A stretch of 64,000 bases of DNA from assembly GCA_033060915.1 (NCBI GenBank), contig CM065379.1, positions 37,939,318 to 38,003,317 on the forward strand. Reading direction: 5' to 3'. Under the pieces are notes generated by a model. The model was not told the origin of the DNA, searched no databases, and worked only from the letters and a program-made list of their open reading frames with translations. The DNA comes from Euryodendron excelsum (taxonomy: Eukaryota; Streptophyta; Magnoliopsida; Ericales; Pentaphylacaceae). Positions within the stretch are counted from its first letter, which is position 1. Each line of letters begins with the position of its first letter. The translations under genes and the position numbers were made by a program. Below, piece after piece: positions 23,117 to 34,034 of this stretch.

Positions 23117-23455
23117 GGCAGTTTTCCAGACGAGGCGGTTTCAGAAACCAATGCCATCCAGGTAGCTTCCCGAGATTGGGCGATCTCGAGGACTAACACC
23201 TCATCAAATTCTAGCCGGTTCACTTCTGGTACCTGCTAGCCCGCCAATGTAGAACGTCAGTCATTCGGTAGCTCTCCGAGACCAGGTGTTCTTGGAGACC
23301 AACACCACCCTCACAAGTAGCTTCTTGAGACCGGGCGTTTTTAGGAACCAATACCACCCTACAGGTAGCTCTCTAAGACCAGGTGTTCTTAGGGACCAAC
23401 ATCGCATAGGTAGTTTTTTGAGGCCAGGCGGCCTCGGGAACTAACACCTAGGTCA
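23117..23455. repeat. 45-50 bp repeats in the LTR
   Basis: Six or more diverged units of the form GTAGCTCTCCGAGACCAGG ... GACCAACACC, partly interspersed. The inverse counterpart is at about 46795-47110. Confidence 0.75.
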
Positions 23456-23941
23456 ACATCGACGCCTGCTAGCCCGACTCGGTGAAAATGACCAAACTTG
23501 CCCCTTAGGCCTCCAGGCACATTTTGAGAAAGTTCAAAATCCCTTAAAACGGTAAGTCCACCCTTCCAAAAGTGTTACTAAACTGTTGGGCGTACTCTAC
23601 ACGCCATCCGGTCTAATTCCGGTCTCATTCTGGCTGACCCTAGTCAAAATGACCGTTTTACCCCTGAACACCTCGACACCGCACAAATCCTATCGAACAG
23701 TAAAAGACCCTCCCGGGTTCATCTTTGAACGACCGGGCATGCTTAACACAACACACCGAACCATTTTTGACCGTTTCCAAACAAACCTGGTCAAAACGAC
23801 CATTTTGGCCTTGATGGCCCAAATGCGCCCCAAAAACAACATCGGTCCTAGGTTACTGAACGACGGATCTTGTCATGAGCCCCCATTTAACATAAGGAAA
23901 ACCTCACGACACCAAACACCCATGACTCAATAAAAGTTTCC

Positions 23942-24420
23942 TGGAGCGTCTCACAAACACTCCGCCTAAATTACCTTTTCCCCTGATTCCTTAGTTATTA
24001 CGCATTGTCAAATGACTTGAGGAATGCATAAATTAGGAAATTCGAAAGCTCGTTCAAAGGTCTTTCCATCGATACGGCTTGATTGGATAGATCATTTCCC
24101 AAAGCTCCTCATCATATGGCTCGAAAACTGTAACTTTCAGCAACCCCTGGAGCGTCTAGCAAACGCTTCGCCTAGGTTGACTTTTTTCTTAATTCCCTGA
24201 TTATAACGCACCGTCAAACGACTTGAGAAATGTGTAAATTAGGGAATTCCCAAAAGTATTTCCAGAATACTTTCCATCGGTACGGTCCGATCAGAAAGAT
24301 CATTTCTCGAAAGCCTCGATCATGCAACACGAGAACAGTTACTTTCGAAGCCCCACAAAGCGTATCATAGACACTCCGTAAAGATGCCATTTTATGCACG
24401 TTTCTCGAGATGATATCCCA
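23942..24420. repeat. 206-bp tandem repeat upstream of LTR promoter
   Basis: TGGAGCGTCTCACAAACACT at 23942 recurs as TGGAGCGTCTAGCAAACGCT at 24148 and, more diverged, near 24355; between them TTACGCATT/CTTGAGGAATG and TTTCCATCGATACGG-type blocks repeat. The inverse copy is at about 45860-46330. Confidence 0.8.
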
Positions 24421-24690
24421 CACTTCCGAAAATCATTCCAACTTTTTGAAAACCAGAAAGTTCACTAGAAACCCTAGGGGAACATCATGGGTTCAACTGA
24501 TTCTCCCGAAACCTTCTCGGTTGGCTTAATTATCGAGGCAAAGTTTAAACGAACACTCCCGCTGATGGAGCGTATGCTACATGTACCCAGATTTTGATCA
24601 GATTGACCAAATTTTGATCAACCGTCGAGATTTAGCCAGTACAATGGGTGCCACGTGGCATTCTACCATTGGAATAGTATCGGTACATGT

Positions 24691-24767
24691 AGCACATGCG
24701 CCTATGTAAATTTTACACAGGCGCATGTCCTACATGCGCCAGTGTCCAAAATCTTTGCCTATAAATA
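24691..24767 (+). promoter_or_regulatory. LTR promoter: palindromes plus TATA box
   Basis: TATAAATA at 24760-24767, about 30 bases before the presumed RNA start. Just upstream lie facing copies of CACATGCGCC / GGCGCATGTCC and CTACATGCGCC (about 24695-24741) around a TGTAAATTTTACA palindrome. Equivalent TATA boxes occur in all the other long LTRs. Confidence 0.7.
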
Positions 24768-26170
24768 CCAACCCCCCCTTTGCATATTCCAACTTCAAAA
24801 TTGATGCGAAGCTTTGCTAAAACTGCTTTAGAATCTCGAATTTCTATACACATTCCACTCCTCCAACACTTATGCTAGATTCCACCTCCCTCAAGCCTAT
24901 ACACTTCACTTACATAGTCTTATACACCATTAAACACTCCCTTCTAGCCCCTCAAGCCTTCTTGAAGTCATTCAAGTTCAAGCCAAGACATCTATTGAAG
25001 ACTATAAGTGTGTGGAAGGCAAAAGGTAGTATCTCTTTTACATTCTTGTCTTCCCCCACTCTTCTCTTCTCCCCCTAGCCTACTTAGGCTATTCTCTATT
25101 TTAACCCCCATCTGTAACCCACTTTTCTTGCATGCTTGAGCCAAGAGGGCTCTTAGTTCATGCCTAGAGGAAAGCTAGTGGGAGCCACCGTGTAGGGGGA
25201 TCTCTCACTAGCCTACTTTAAGATGATATGGCCTAGGAGCCCCTTGTTTGTGTGGTGTAGCCTAAAGCCTTATATGTATTCATGACCCTTTGCATTTTGC
25301 TATCTTAATCATGTTTTGTGTGCTTGGCTTCATTTTTGTGTTTATAATCATGATCTACAAAGTTTGCACTACTCTTATTTCCATGCCAATTTCAAGTTTA
25401 ATGCTCTTCTCAAAATGGTTCCAAGAGTTGGCTCCTGAAATTTAGGATGAGACCATAGAAGTCAAGCTTTAGAAAATCCCCCACTAACCCTCAACTCACA
25501 CTTTTTGCATCATTGCATTTCATCTTGCACAAAAGTGGTTTTCAAACTCTCAAATTTCTAAGGTTTCTATTTTTTCAAGTTTAGTGGTTGGAATGGCCCC
25601 ATGAAAACCTCTCTTGGGCGGTCTCCCTTTTACATTGGCCATAGGAGCCCTAAATTGTTAGAATGGTTCCCTTTTCTTTCATTTCTTGCACACAAATGGT
25701 TTTCAAACTCCTTGATTTCTAAGGTTTCCGTTCTCTCAAGATTAGTGGTTGGAATGGCCCCATGGAACCCTCTCTCGAGTGGTCTCCCTACACATTGGCC
25801 ATGGGAACCCTAACTTGTTAGAATGATTTCCTTTAAAAATGGTTTTCAAAATCTCCTTCTCAAAAATGGCTTTCGAAAATTCTTTCTCTTCATCCTTGCA
25901 TTAAAAATGGTATTTCAAAGGTTGTCATCTTCATGTTGATTCTTGAACTCCATGCTCTTGTCAAGATAATGGTTATAATGGTCATAAGAAAATCTTCCTT
26001 GGAATGGTCTCCAAACATCAACCATATAAACTACACTCTTGGCTAGAACCAAATTTTCATGAAAATGATCTTCAAAAAAGTTGTCTACCAAAGTCCTTTG
26101 CATAACAAGATGTGTTTTCCAAAACTCTTTTCAAAATGCATAAAATCACCTTTCAATACCATCCTCCAAT

Positions 26171-26600
26171 CCAACCCTAGGTTAACTTGACCCTAGTTAT
26201 CTAACCTTAGGTTAACTTGACCCTAGTTAACCAATCCTAGGTTAACTTGACCCTAGTTATCCAACCCTAGATTAACGTGACCCTGGTTAACTAACCTTAG
26301 GTTAACTGGACCCTAGTTACCCAATCCTAGGTTAACTTGACCTTAGTTATCTAACCCTAGGTTACCTTGACCCTAGTTATCTAACCTTAGGTTAACTTGA
26401 CCCTAGTTATCTAACCTTAGGTTACCTTGACCCTAGTTGTCCAACCCTAGATTAACTTGACTCTAGTTGTTCAACTCGAGGTTAACCTAACTCAAGTTAG
26501 TTGACCCCAATCCATCTTAACTCTATGTTAACCTAACCCAAGTTAGTTAACCTTAGGGCACCCCTAACCATAGGCCAACCCAACCTTGGTTAGTATACTT
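26171..26600. repeat. 30-bp CCCTAGGTTAACTTGA repeats
   Basis: Eleven clear units of exactly 30 bp (26171-26500), then degenerate ones to about 26600. Seven units of the same repeat occur in the LTR piece at 49047-49256. Confidence 0.92.
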
Positions 26601-27910
26601 CAAAGTTCCATCTCATGGACCCCTTTTAAATGATCTCTCAATTTAAAACTATTATGATAACCCATTTTTCCAAAGCCTCCTACTCTATTGAGATTTCAAA
26701 AACCAACTCCATAACCTTTTCAAATACTCCTACACCCTATCTTTAAATCATTTCTAAAAATGTCTTCAAGAACTCACAACCCTAAGATGTCCCTACCCTT
26801 CTCATGGTTAGGGATTCCAAGAGAAAGTGACATATCAAGAACAACCTGCAAGGTTGTCCATATTAGAACTCCAAAGTCCTTGGTGATTTCAAAAACCATT
26901 TTCGAAAACCTTTTTAACATTCCAAAATCATACTTCCAAGGTTTCCAAACAAAACTTCAAAACATTTTCTAAACTCTCTTGAGTCATTTCAAAAGCACTT
27001 TTCAAACTCCCTTGAGTTGTTCCAAATACATTTCTAAACCCCTTTTAAGAGTTCCAACGTTCTATCTCAAAACACTCCATTACCCGATTTCAAATCAAAA
27101 CTCTCAAGGTCTCTTTTCTCAAAGACCTCAAAGTGTCTTCAAACTTTTTCAAAGATCACAAAGTGTCTTCTAATTTTTTAAAGGCCCTAATACGCCTATT
27201 TTCCATCTGGCTCTTACCCGAACTACGAATGATCCGATTCTCGCCAAATGAGATACATAGGCAATCTAAAATGGTGCAGTCATAACTTCTATTTCAACTC
27301 CAATCCCCTTTTTCAAAACTTGTATCAATTCAAAGTTCCTATTTCAAACTCCTACCCAACTTGCATCAAGCATCATTCATCCAAAAAGTGATGACTAAAC
27401 CTCTTTTTCAAAATTTTAAAGTGGATAATAAGTGGACAATGGTAACCGGTTATTCTAGTGAGTGAACAAAGGGTGATTAGACATGTAGGTACTGAAAGGG
27501 CGGGGTAAGGTGATGATCTTTGGATATCTTCTCTACACGTAACCAGCCCCTGGACCATAGATTTCTGTTTTCGAAAGACCATAATGGAGTTGTTTTCCAA
27601 AAGGGCTTAAATCTTTTCAAAGTTTGCCAAACAACCTATTTTTTTAAAAACCCTCTCTTGAGAGAGTTTTCAAAATCTTTTCCATAAACCCTAAGTTTAA
27701 TCTTCGGATTAACACTTAGTTTTAGGTGCCCTAATCCACCTTAATCAAGTTAGGTGGCAACTCCTATTTTTCTAAAAAGCCCTTAATTAAATCAATTCAA
27801 ACCTAGTCGCACTTGCCCTTCTAGAAGGACGAGTTCTAGTGACAGAGTTCCATGTTTTTTGTCTCCAAGCCGAAAGGACCTTGGACCCTAAAAAATCGGA
27901 GCGCGACAGC

Positions 27911-27930
27911 TGGCGACTCCACTGGGGACT
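27911..27930 (+). promoter_or_regulatory. Primer binding site, tRNA-Arg-type
   Basis: TGGCGACTCCACTGGGGACT starts two bases after the LTR end. This is the primer site type reported for Ogre elements (tRNA-Arg); the tRNA assignment is from memory. Confidence 0.85.
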
Positions 27931-29624
27931 ACTTAGAGGGTTAGGCCATTAACATCTCTCTTCACCCTTCACTCATCCAGAATCTCCGGTTACTTTGTCC
28001 AGTTTTATCCACTCTTCAAAATTTTCAAGTTTCTAAAGCTAATCTTATTTTTCAAAATGATTTTCAAATAAGTGTCATCACTTGCATTCATTGCTTACAT
28101 TCATGCTCTTATGTTAATCATCCATTTTTAGCTTACGCTGAGTTTTTCGAAAAGTTACTAACTCTTTGTATTTTTCTTTTGTAGGTGGACCTTTGTTCAC
28201 ATTTTATTTCATTATCTTATTTATTGTCATGTATGTGAATAAATGGACATGATGTGATGTGTGTTGTTGGGTCCTTTCCTCCATTTTCGAAAACTCCACA
28301 CACACTTGGTGTGCTTACTTGCATTTGCATCTTGCATATATTACCTGGTTACTACCCTTCTAGATAGAAGGGGGAATAGTATATTGATTGTGGGCGGATG
28401 TTGTGTCAGTTTCTTAGCCAACGGTCTCTTGATAATTCCCCTGCTCGAACCACCAACCAAAGACGGAGTTCGCCCTTTTAGGGGTGGACGCCGGAGGTTT
28501 GAAGGTTCGGGGACCGAGCTTTTTCGGAAGCATTAGTAAACCCCTAACCTCATGCTCATGTAGCACCCTATGCATAGCCGAACCTCTGCCGAATTTAGGA
28601 CACACACGTCAATTTCAAAACCAAGGAGGAAAGGGTGACTGCTTTATTTTCCCCTATATATTCTGTTAAATTCATGTTGTTATACTATTCAATCCATGCC
28701 ATTTTATTATGTATATGCATTATAACTGTTCATGCATCGAAATTCATTTCAAGACAAGAGTTCCCAAAGTAACTCAAGTCATTGCATTTCCATGCATCTA
28801 ATCAACCCCCAGAGAAAGGCCCAAAGATCTTCTCACCCAAATTAAGCCAACCCAAAACTCCTAAGGGTACCACGAGACCCTAAGGATTTATGGCATGCAT
28901 CAAAGTCATCTCATAAGGAGGGGCCCTAATCCTTCCCCGCTCATGGAGATAGGGCTGCCAAGAAAACGAAAGGGCAATCCAAATCAAGGTCTCTTACCAA
29001 CTCCCATTTAAGAAGGCGAATTCAAAGATTCAAGAGTAGCTTAGGATCCTATGATATAAATATAGAATAGGTGGAAATCCCAAGGAAAATGTTCCCCCTC
29101 CCCATTTCTATGTATTTTTGAGAAATTCTATGTACCAAAGAGGATTCATCTTAATAAAATTGTTCTTGTTGACAAATGAATGGATGAATGAACAAGTGCA
29201 GGTATAGTATTGTATGCAGGGGCAACCCCCTATCTCCAGACATGAGCCAAAGCATCATGGTTAATTCCCCTCAAAAGACAGGGCATCCTTAGGCCATGCA
29301 TTGCATAAAACCTTTCCAAATCCATAACCTAACTTAAAATCCTTTTGTTTTGTTTTGTTTTTATTATTTTGTCCTTCCCCTTCTCATCCCACCAAAAGAC
29401 TAGCAATAGCTTTTGGTGAGACTGCTTGCATTTTAGGTCACCATTGCTCTAAGAAAAGGAAATAAAAGAACACGAGTGTCCCTTGTACTCTGAACCCCAG
29501 TCCTTACCCAACAACGAGCAGCATAAATGTCAGGCGAAGGCAACACTCTCGATCCACAAAGCTGTGCGGAAAATGTCGCGCTAATCCTCACCATAAAATG
29601 AGAAAAATAACCAATGCAGGAGGC
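27931..29624 (+). other. Untranslated leader before gag
   Basis: About 1.7 kb without a coding frame. It is matched in inverse orientation by the minus-strand relative between 59318 and about 57800 (for example the GGTTCGGCTATGCATA block, here near 28570, and the CATTGCATTTCCATGCATC block near 28780), so it is a conserved leader and not random flank. Confidence 0.7.
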
Positions 29625-30583
29625 CATGGATCCGGTGGAAAAAATAACCATCCCACTAACTGATCCAGCCATCAATCCAAGGCAGATAGAGGGAAAACTG
29701 GGTGACATTTCCGCTACACTAAAGGCCGTGGCTAATAAATTACTAAAAATTGTTCAGGATGACAGAAAAGAATAGAACCTGGATAAAGCTCGATCGACTC
29801 CAGAGCAGCCACCCAATTCAAGAAATCCTCATCCCAAAGGGGACCGCTCTCCCAGTCAAAGTTCAAGCAACTAACCTTCCTAAGGCCGTCGCACTATAAC
29901 CTTTTTTAATCATCCAGCCTATGCAAACCAGTCTAATCCTAAACACTGAAGCCTTACCTCACCCTCCGTACTTTCGTATCATTCTCATCCCCTACCAAGA
30001 GCCAGAAGTCCCAGAGCCCATGGTTGTGATGGCCAGGTTCATCCCACACACAGACCCTCGGCAAGCCATGAGGCCCTACCTCTCGTATATGCTCCCGCAC
30101 CTCCAAGCGTCCCTCTGTTATCCGTTACCTTACCCATCCTCCCCAAAATGAATAAGCCAGAACCCGTTTTCTTGCCAATACCAGAGAAAATGACCTTACC
30201 GCTGCTGTCTCAATCACCTGTCACTGACTTGCACAGGGTGCCTTAGAATTACCCCCTACTCAAACCCTGGAGGAGTTCATTGTAGAAATTAGAGGAATGA
30301 GTAGACCTGGCTGATGTTATACTTCTGAGGAAATAAAAAGAAGAAGAAAAGGAAAGGACAATGAGGGAGAATGCTCCAATCCCATGACAGAACACGAAAT
30401 CTCCAAATTTGCTAAGGCACTAAAAAGAATGACTATGATGTGATGGAGTTACTTAAGAAAACTGCCTCCCACATCTCTATGTTAGACCTGTTCCTCACTT
30501 CCGAAACTCATCGCAATGCCTTGCTTAAGGTCCTTAAAGAAGCCCACGTGCTAGACAATTTTACCCTAAAAAATTTATAAAAT
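29625..30583 (+). pseudogene. gag: gag remnant, core deleted
   Basis: A start at 29625 (MDPVEKITIPLTD) gives a short amphipathic segment and stops after VQDDRKE. A second open piece at 29921-30151 (LPHPPYFRIILIPYQEPEVP) matches the gag trace at 57352-57645 on the other strand. From about 30420 the frame with ASHISMLDLFLTSETHRNAL is the usual segment just ahead of an Ogre-type protease. The Retrotrans_gag core and zinc knuckle expected between these parts are missing, so about 1 kb of coding sequence appears deleted. Several stops lie in what remains. Confidence 0.7.
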
Positions 30584-31195
30584 ATGGTGGGGCTCATAAT
30601 GGCACCAAATGTCATTACTTTCACTGATGATGAGATCCTCGCAGATGGGACAGGACATACACATGCCTTGCACATAACCGTCAAAACCAAAGGGATGATA
30701 GTATCAAGGGTACTGGTGGATAATGGATCAGCTCTGAATGTTTGCCCATACTCAACCTTAGAAAGACTGGGGATGGACCAATCTCACTTGAACCCTAGCA
30801 ACATTGTCAAACGGGCCTTTGATGGGTCTAGGAGAGAAACAATGGGGGAAATTAAGATACCTGTTGAGATAGGGCCTATTACCTTCACCATCAAGTTCCA
30901 AGTTCTACAAATACCTTCAGCTTATAACATGATGCTTGGACGGCCCTGGATTCATTCAGCAGGGGCGGTGCCATCCAGTCTCCATCAAAAGATCAAATTC
31001 TTAATCAAGGCTAAGTTGATTTCCATCTATGCTGAGAAGGAATTTGCAATTTACAAAGCCGATGCCATTCCTTACACTGAATTGGCTGCCCCATCTTGCT
31101 TCCAATCCCTAGAATATGTCACCGCAATTCACAAGGGAGACATGGTTGAGCCAAAGTATTCAGGCAACACACAGATGATGGCTCACTACTTCTAG
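30584..31195 (+). CDS. pol: Aspartic protease domain
   Basis: Open 203-residue frame. It reads ITFTDDEI (residues 11-18), HTHALHITVKTKGM, then the active site RVLVDNGSALNV with D46, LNPSNIVKRAFDGSRRE, a flap-like segment and the C-terminal signature MMLGRPWIHSAGAVPSSLHQ (about 121-140). The catalytic triad and hydrophobic frame look intact. It would cleave the Gag-Pol precursor. It ends at a TAG where related elements read on into the next segment, so in the live element this was part of a longer ORF. Confidence 0.88.
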   Translation: MVGLIMAPNVITFTDDEILADGTGHTHALHITVKTKGMIVSRVLVDNGSALNVCPYSTLERLGMDQSHLNPSNIVKRAFDGSRRETMGEIKIPVEIGPITFTIKFQVLQIPSAYNMMLGRPWIHSAGAVPSSLHQKIKFLIKAKLISIYAEKEFAIYKADAIPYTELAAPSCFQSLEYVTAIHKGDMVEPKYSGNTQMMAHYF

Positions 31196-31781
31196 AAAAA
31201 TAGATATCAACCAGGGAAAGGCCTAAGGAGAAGGTTGCAAGGGATTCCCGAAATTCCCGACATTTCGTCCCAAAAACATACTTTCAGCCTGGGGTACAAG
31301 CCAACAAGGAAAGTAATCAAGGAGCAAGCCCATAAGAGAAAGCGGCAGAGAATGGCACAAGGAAAGGGAGAAAAGGAAGAGATGACGCGCCAACTCAAAA
31401 GGCTTTTCCTAACATAAGAAGACAAAGGTCTTAAGAGGGGAAAAAGGGAGGCTGACAGTCAACCCCATCTATTTCAGGAAGCCCTAATGATCGATGTACC
31501 CCTACCCTCAGACATGGGAGAACCCAAAAATTACACAATCAGGCCCGCTCTCCCCGAAGAGAACCTTGATAACTAGGATAGTGCGGATCTCCTTCAAGCA
31601 CCCAAGTTTCGGTACAAGCTTGCAAGGGCACTCCATGCGTTTTTAACTCTCTAAAACTTTGTCATCTATTTATCTTTCTACTATTGTTTCAATTTTCAAT
31701 CAAAAGTTTTAGTAGAAATGTCCATATATGAAAAAGGAAGGGGTTACTTCCCTATTTTGAATGATTTTCCTTGTTGTTTTA
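31196..31781 (+). pseudogene. pol: G-patch-like segment and PR-RT linker, possible intron
   Basis: Just past the protease stop: YQPGKGLRRRLQGIPEIPD and LGYKPTRKVIKEQAHKRKRQ, a glycine-rich segment like the G-patch seen in Ogre Pol, probably RNA-binding. Then an acidic linker (LPEENLDN). Between about 31600 and 31781 the frame is lost in T-rich sequence, ending with a pyrimidine tract and TTTTAATTAG before the next coding block. Ogre elements splice an intron between protease and RT; this is a good candidate, with the acceptor clearer than the donor. Confidence 0.6.
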
Positions 31782-33455
31782 ATTAGGAACCCACACATCC
31801 AACGTCTTGGCCAAATAATCAAAAGAATACCTATTCTGATTGATCACGATTTCAAAACTGAATTCGATTACCAACTCTTGGGAATTGAACTTGATGTCAA
31901 CAGCATTGATGAGGTCCTAAAAGAGATTTTAGAGCAATTAGAGAAGCATGACAACCACAAGACTCCTAATATTGAGGAAACAGAGACAGTTAATTTGGAA
32001 AGCAAGGAATCCCCAAAAGAGGTCAAGATAGGGACAGGATTAGATCATTGGCAATGTCGGGAAATGCTGGAGTTACTGTCCGCCTATATTGACGTCTTTG
32101 CAAGGTCCTACCAAGATATGCCAGGGTTGGATGAATCCATCGTCGAGCACGGGCTGCCCCTAGACTTGCAGATAAAGCCTATAAAACAAAAGCTCTGAAG
32201 GCTCAAACTCGAGTAGAGCTTGAAAGTCGAGGAAGAGGTGGTCAAGCAGTTTCATGTTGGGTTCCTACAAGTGGTCGAATATCCCCAGTGGTTGGCCAAC
32301 ATCGTCCTGGTTCCAAAAAAGGATGGGAAGGTTCGAATGTGTATCGATTTTTGAGATCTCAACAAGGCAAGCCTAAAGGACGACTTCCCGTTGCCTCATA
32401 TAGATATCCTGGTAGATAACACGGCAGGCCATGAGATGTTCTCATTCATGGATGGGTTTTCAAGGTATAAACAGATCAAAATAGCCAAGGAAGATCGGGA
32501 GAAGACGGCTTTCAACACCCCATGGGGGGTATATTGTTACAAGGTAATGCCCTTCGGGCTGAAAAAGGCTGGGGCAACCTATCAAAAGGCCATGGTAACT
32601 CTCTTTCATGACATGATGCATAAGGAAGTGGAGATTTATGTGGATGACATGATAGTCAAATCAAGGGCCCAAGAAGACCATCTGATTAATCTATGGAAAG
32701 TATTTGATTGGCTCCGCAGGTATCAGCTTAAGCTCTACTCGGCCAAGTGCACTTTCAGCGTTTCATCTGGAAAACTACTGGGGTTTATTGTCAACAAGAA
32801 GGGGATAGAGGTGGATCCTGCCAAGGTTAAGTTAATCACTGAAATGCCACCCCCGAGGGGAGAGATCGAAATGAGATCCTGTTTGGGCAAATTGAATTTC
32901 ATTAGCAGATTCATTTCTCAAATGACTCACCTCTGCGAACCAATTTTCAAACTACTCAAGAAGGACACCCCTAATGAATGGAACGAAGCATTCCAACAAG
33001 TTTTTGAGAAGATCAAGGAGTACCTCATGAAGCCCCCAATCCTGGTACCGCCACCTCTGGGAAGGCCCCTCTTAATGTATTTAACAATGCTCAAGACTTC
33101 AATGGGGTGCGTTCTAGGACAACACGACAAAACTAGGAGACAGGAGCAAGCCATCTATTATCTAAGCAAGAAGTTTTTACCATATGAGATCAAATACACT
33201 ATGCTGGAAAAAACTTGTTGTGACTTGGCATGGGCATCTCATCGGCTTAGGCATTACATGCTACATCACACCACTTTCCTCAGGCATTACATGATTTTGG
33301 CTGAATTTGACATAGTCTTCATAACCTATAATGCAATTAAAGGGCAAGTCATAGCCGACTACCTGGCAGAAAACCCCATCGAGGAATATCAACCTATGGA
33401 TCCTAGTTTCCCCGACGAAGATATCTTATACGCTGAATTTGAGGCTAAAAAGTAA
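31782..33455 (+). pseudogene. pol: Reverse transcriptase and first RNase H
   Basis: Open to 32198 with YIDVFARSYQDMPGLDESIV, then a short damaged stretch (stops at 32196-32198, near 32214 and at about 32352, where a Trp-like codon after CIDF is TGA). From 32391 to 33455 a 354-residue frame is uninterrupted: MFSFMDGFSRYKQI with the first catalytic Asp (D21), PFGLKKAGATYQK, EIYVDDMIVKS (YVDD at 83-86), the thumb, then RNase H type I with AIYYLSKKFLPYEIKYTMLE and LRHYML. Catalytic RT residues are all present. Only a few substitutions separate it from an open frame. Confidence 0.92.
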
Positions 33456-34034
33456 GAAGACCCTGGCTGGAAGATGTATTTCGACAGAGCTTCAAACAAG
33501 AAGGGAGCTAGAATTGGGGTAGTCATAGTGTCCGAGAAGGGCAATCACTACCCTATTGTATCTAAATTAAAATTCGACCTCTACACCACTAATATTGCCG
33601 AGTATGAAGCCTGCATTCTGGGACTGAGATTGGCAATAGAGATGAACATTGGGGAGTTGATGGTCTTCGGGGATTCTGATCGGGTGATTCAGCAAACCAA
33701 GGAGGTGTATCAAACCAGGGATGACAAGCTTTCTCCTTATCATCAGTAGATTAAGGACCTCTGTCAAAGGTTTCAAAAAATAGATTTCTACCATATTCCC
33801 TGGACCGAAAACAGTTTTGCTGATGTCTTGGCTACCTTGGTTGCGGCTAGCAAAGTGGATGATAGTTTTGAAATCCCTGCCCTTCAAATCTTTATTCAAG
33901 ATACCCCGTCTCACTGCCTCAACACCTCCACCGAGTTAGATGGGCGACCTTCGCTCTGTGATATCAAAAGATATATGTAGACTGGAGAATTCCCTACTCA
34001 GGCTGTGCAGAACGATAAGAAGATGATTTGAAGG
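33456..34034 (+). pseudogene. pol: Second (archaeal-type) RNase H and linker
   Basis: From 33474: MYFDRASNKKGARIG (catalytic D4, the usual Gly replaced by Arg), YTTNIAEYEACILGLRLA (E43), MVFGDSDRVIQQ (D67) and, after a TAG at 33747, NSFADVLATLVA (last Asp). All four acidic residues are kept. The duplicated RNase H confirms the Tat lineage. Stops at 33747, near 33978 and near 34029 break the frame up to integrase. Confidence 0.85.

Larger units (their letters stand above)
22946..27908 (+). repeat. 5' LTR of the Ogre-like element
   Basis: 4,963 bp, from TATAAGCACC (decayed TGTAAGC) to GCGCGACA, followed by two bases and the PBS. Contains, in order, 45-50 bp repeats, a 206-bp tandem repeat, a palindrome next to a TATA box, 30-bp repeats, and a conserved 3' end (about 27640-27908). 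The first 2.9 kb match 44518-47286 in inverse orientation; about 24413-26500 matches 47287-49260 directly. The five bases before it are CAAAC. Confidence 0.88.

Noticed and set aside
26171..26500. Telomere-like repeat or CRISPR array
   Set aside because: The 30-bp units contain CCCTAG but not the plant telomere unit CCCTAAA, and they adjoin without spacers, so neither label fits.
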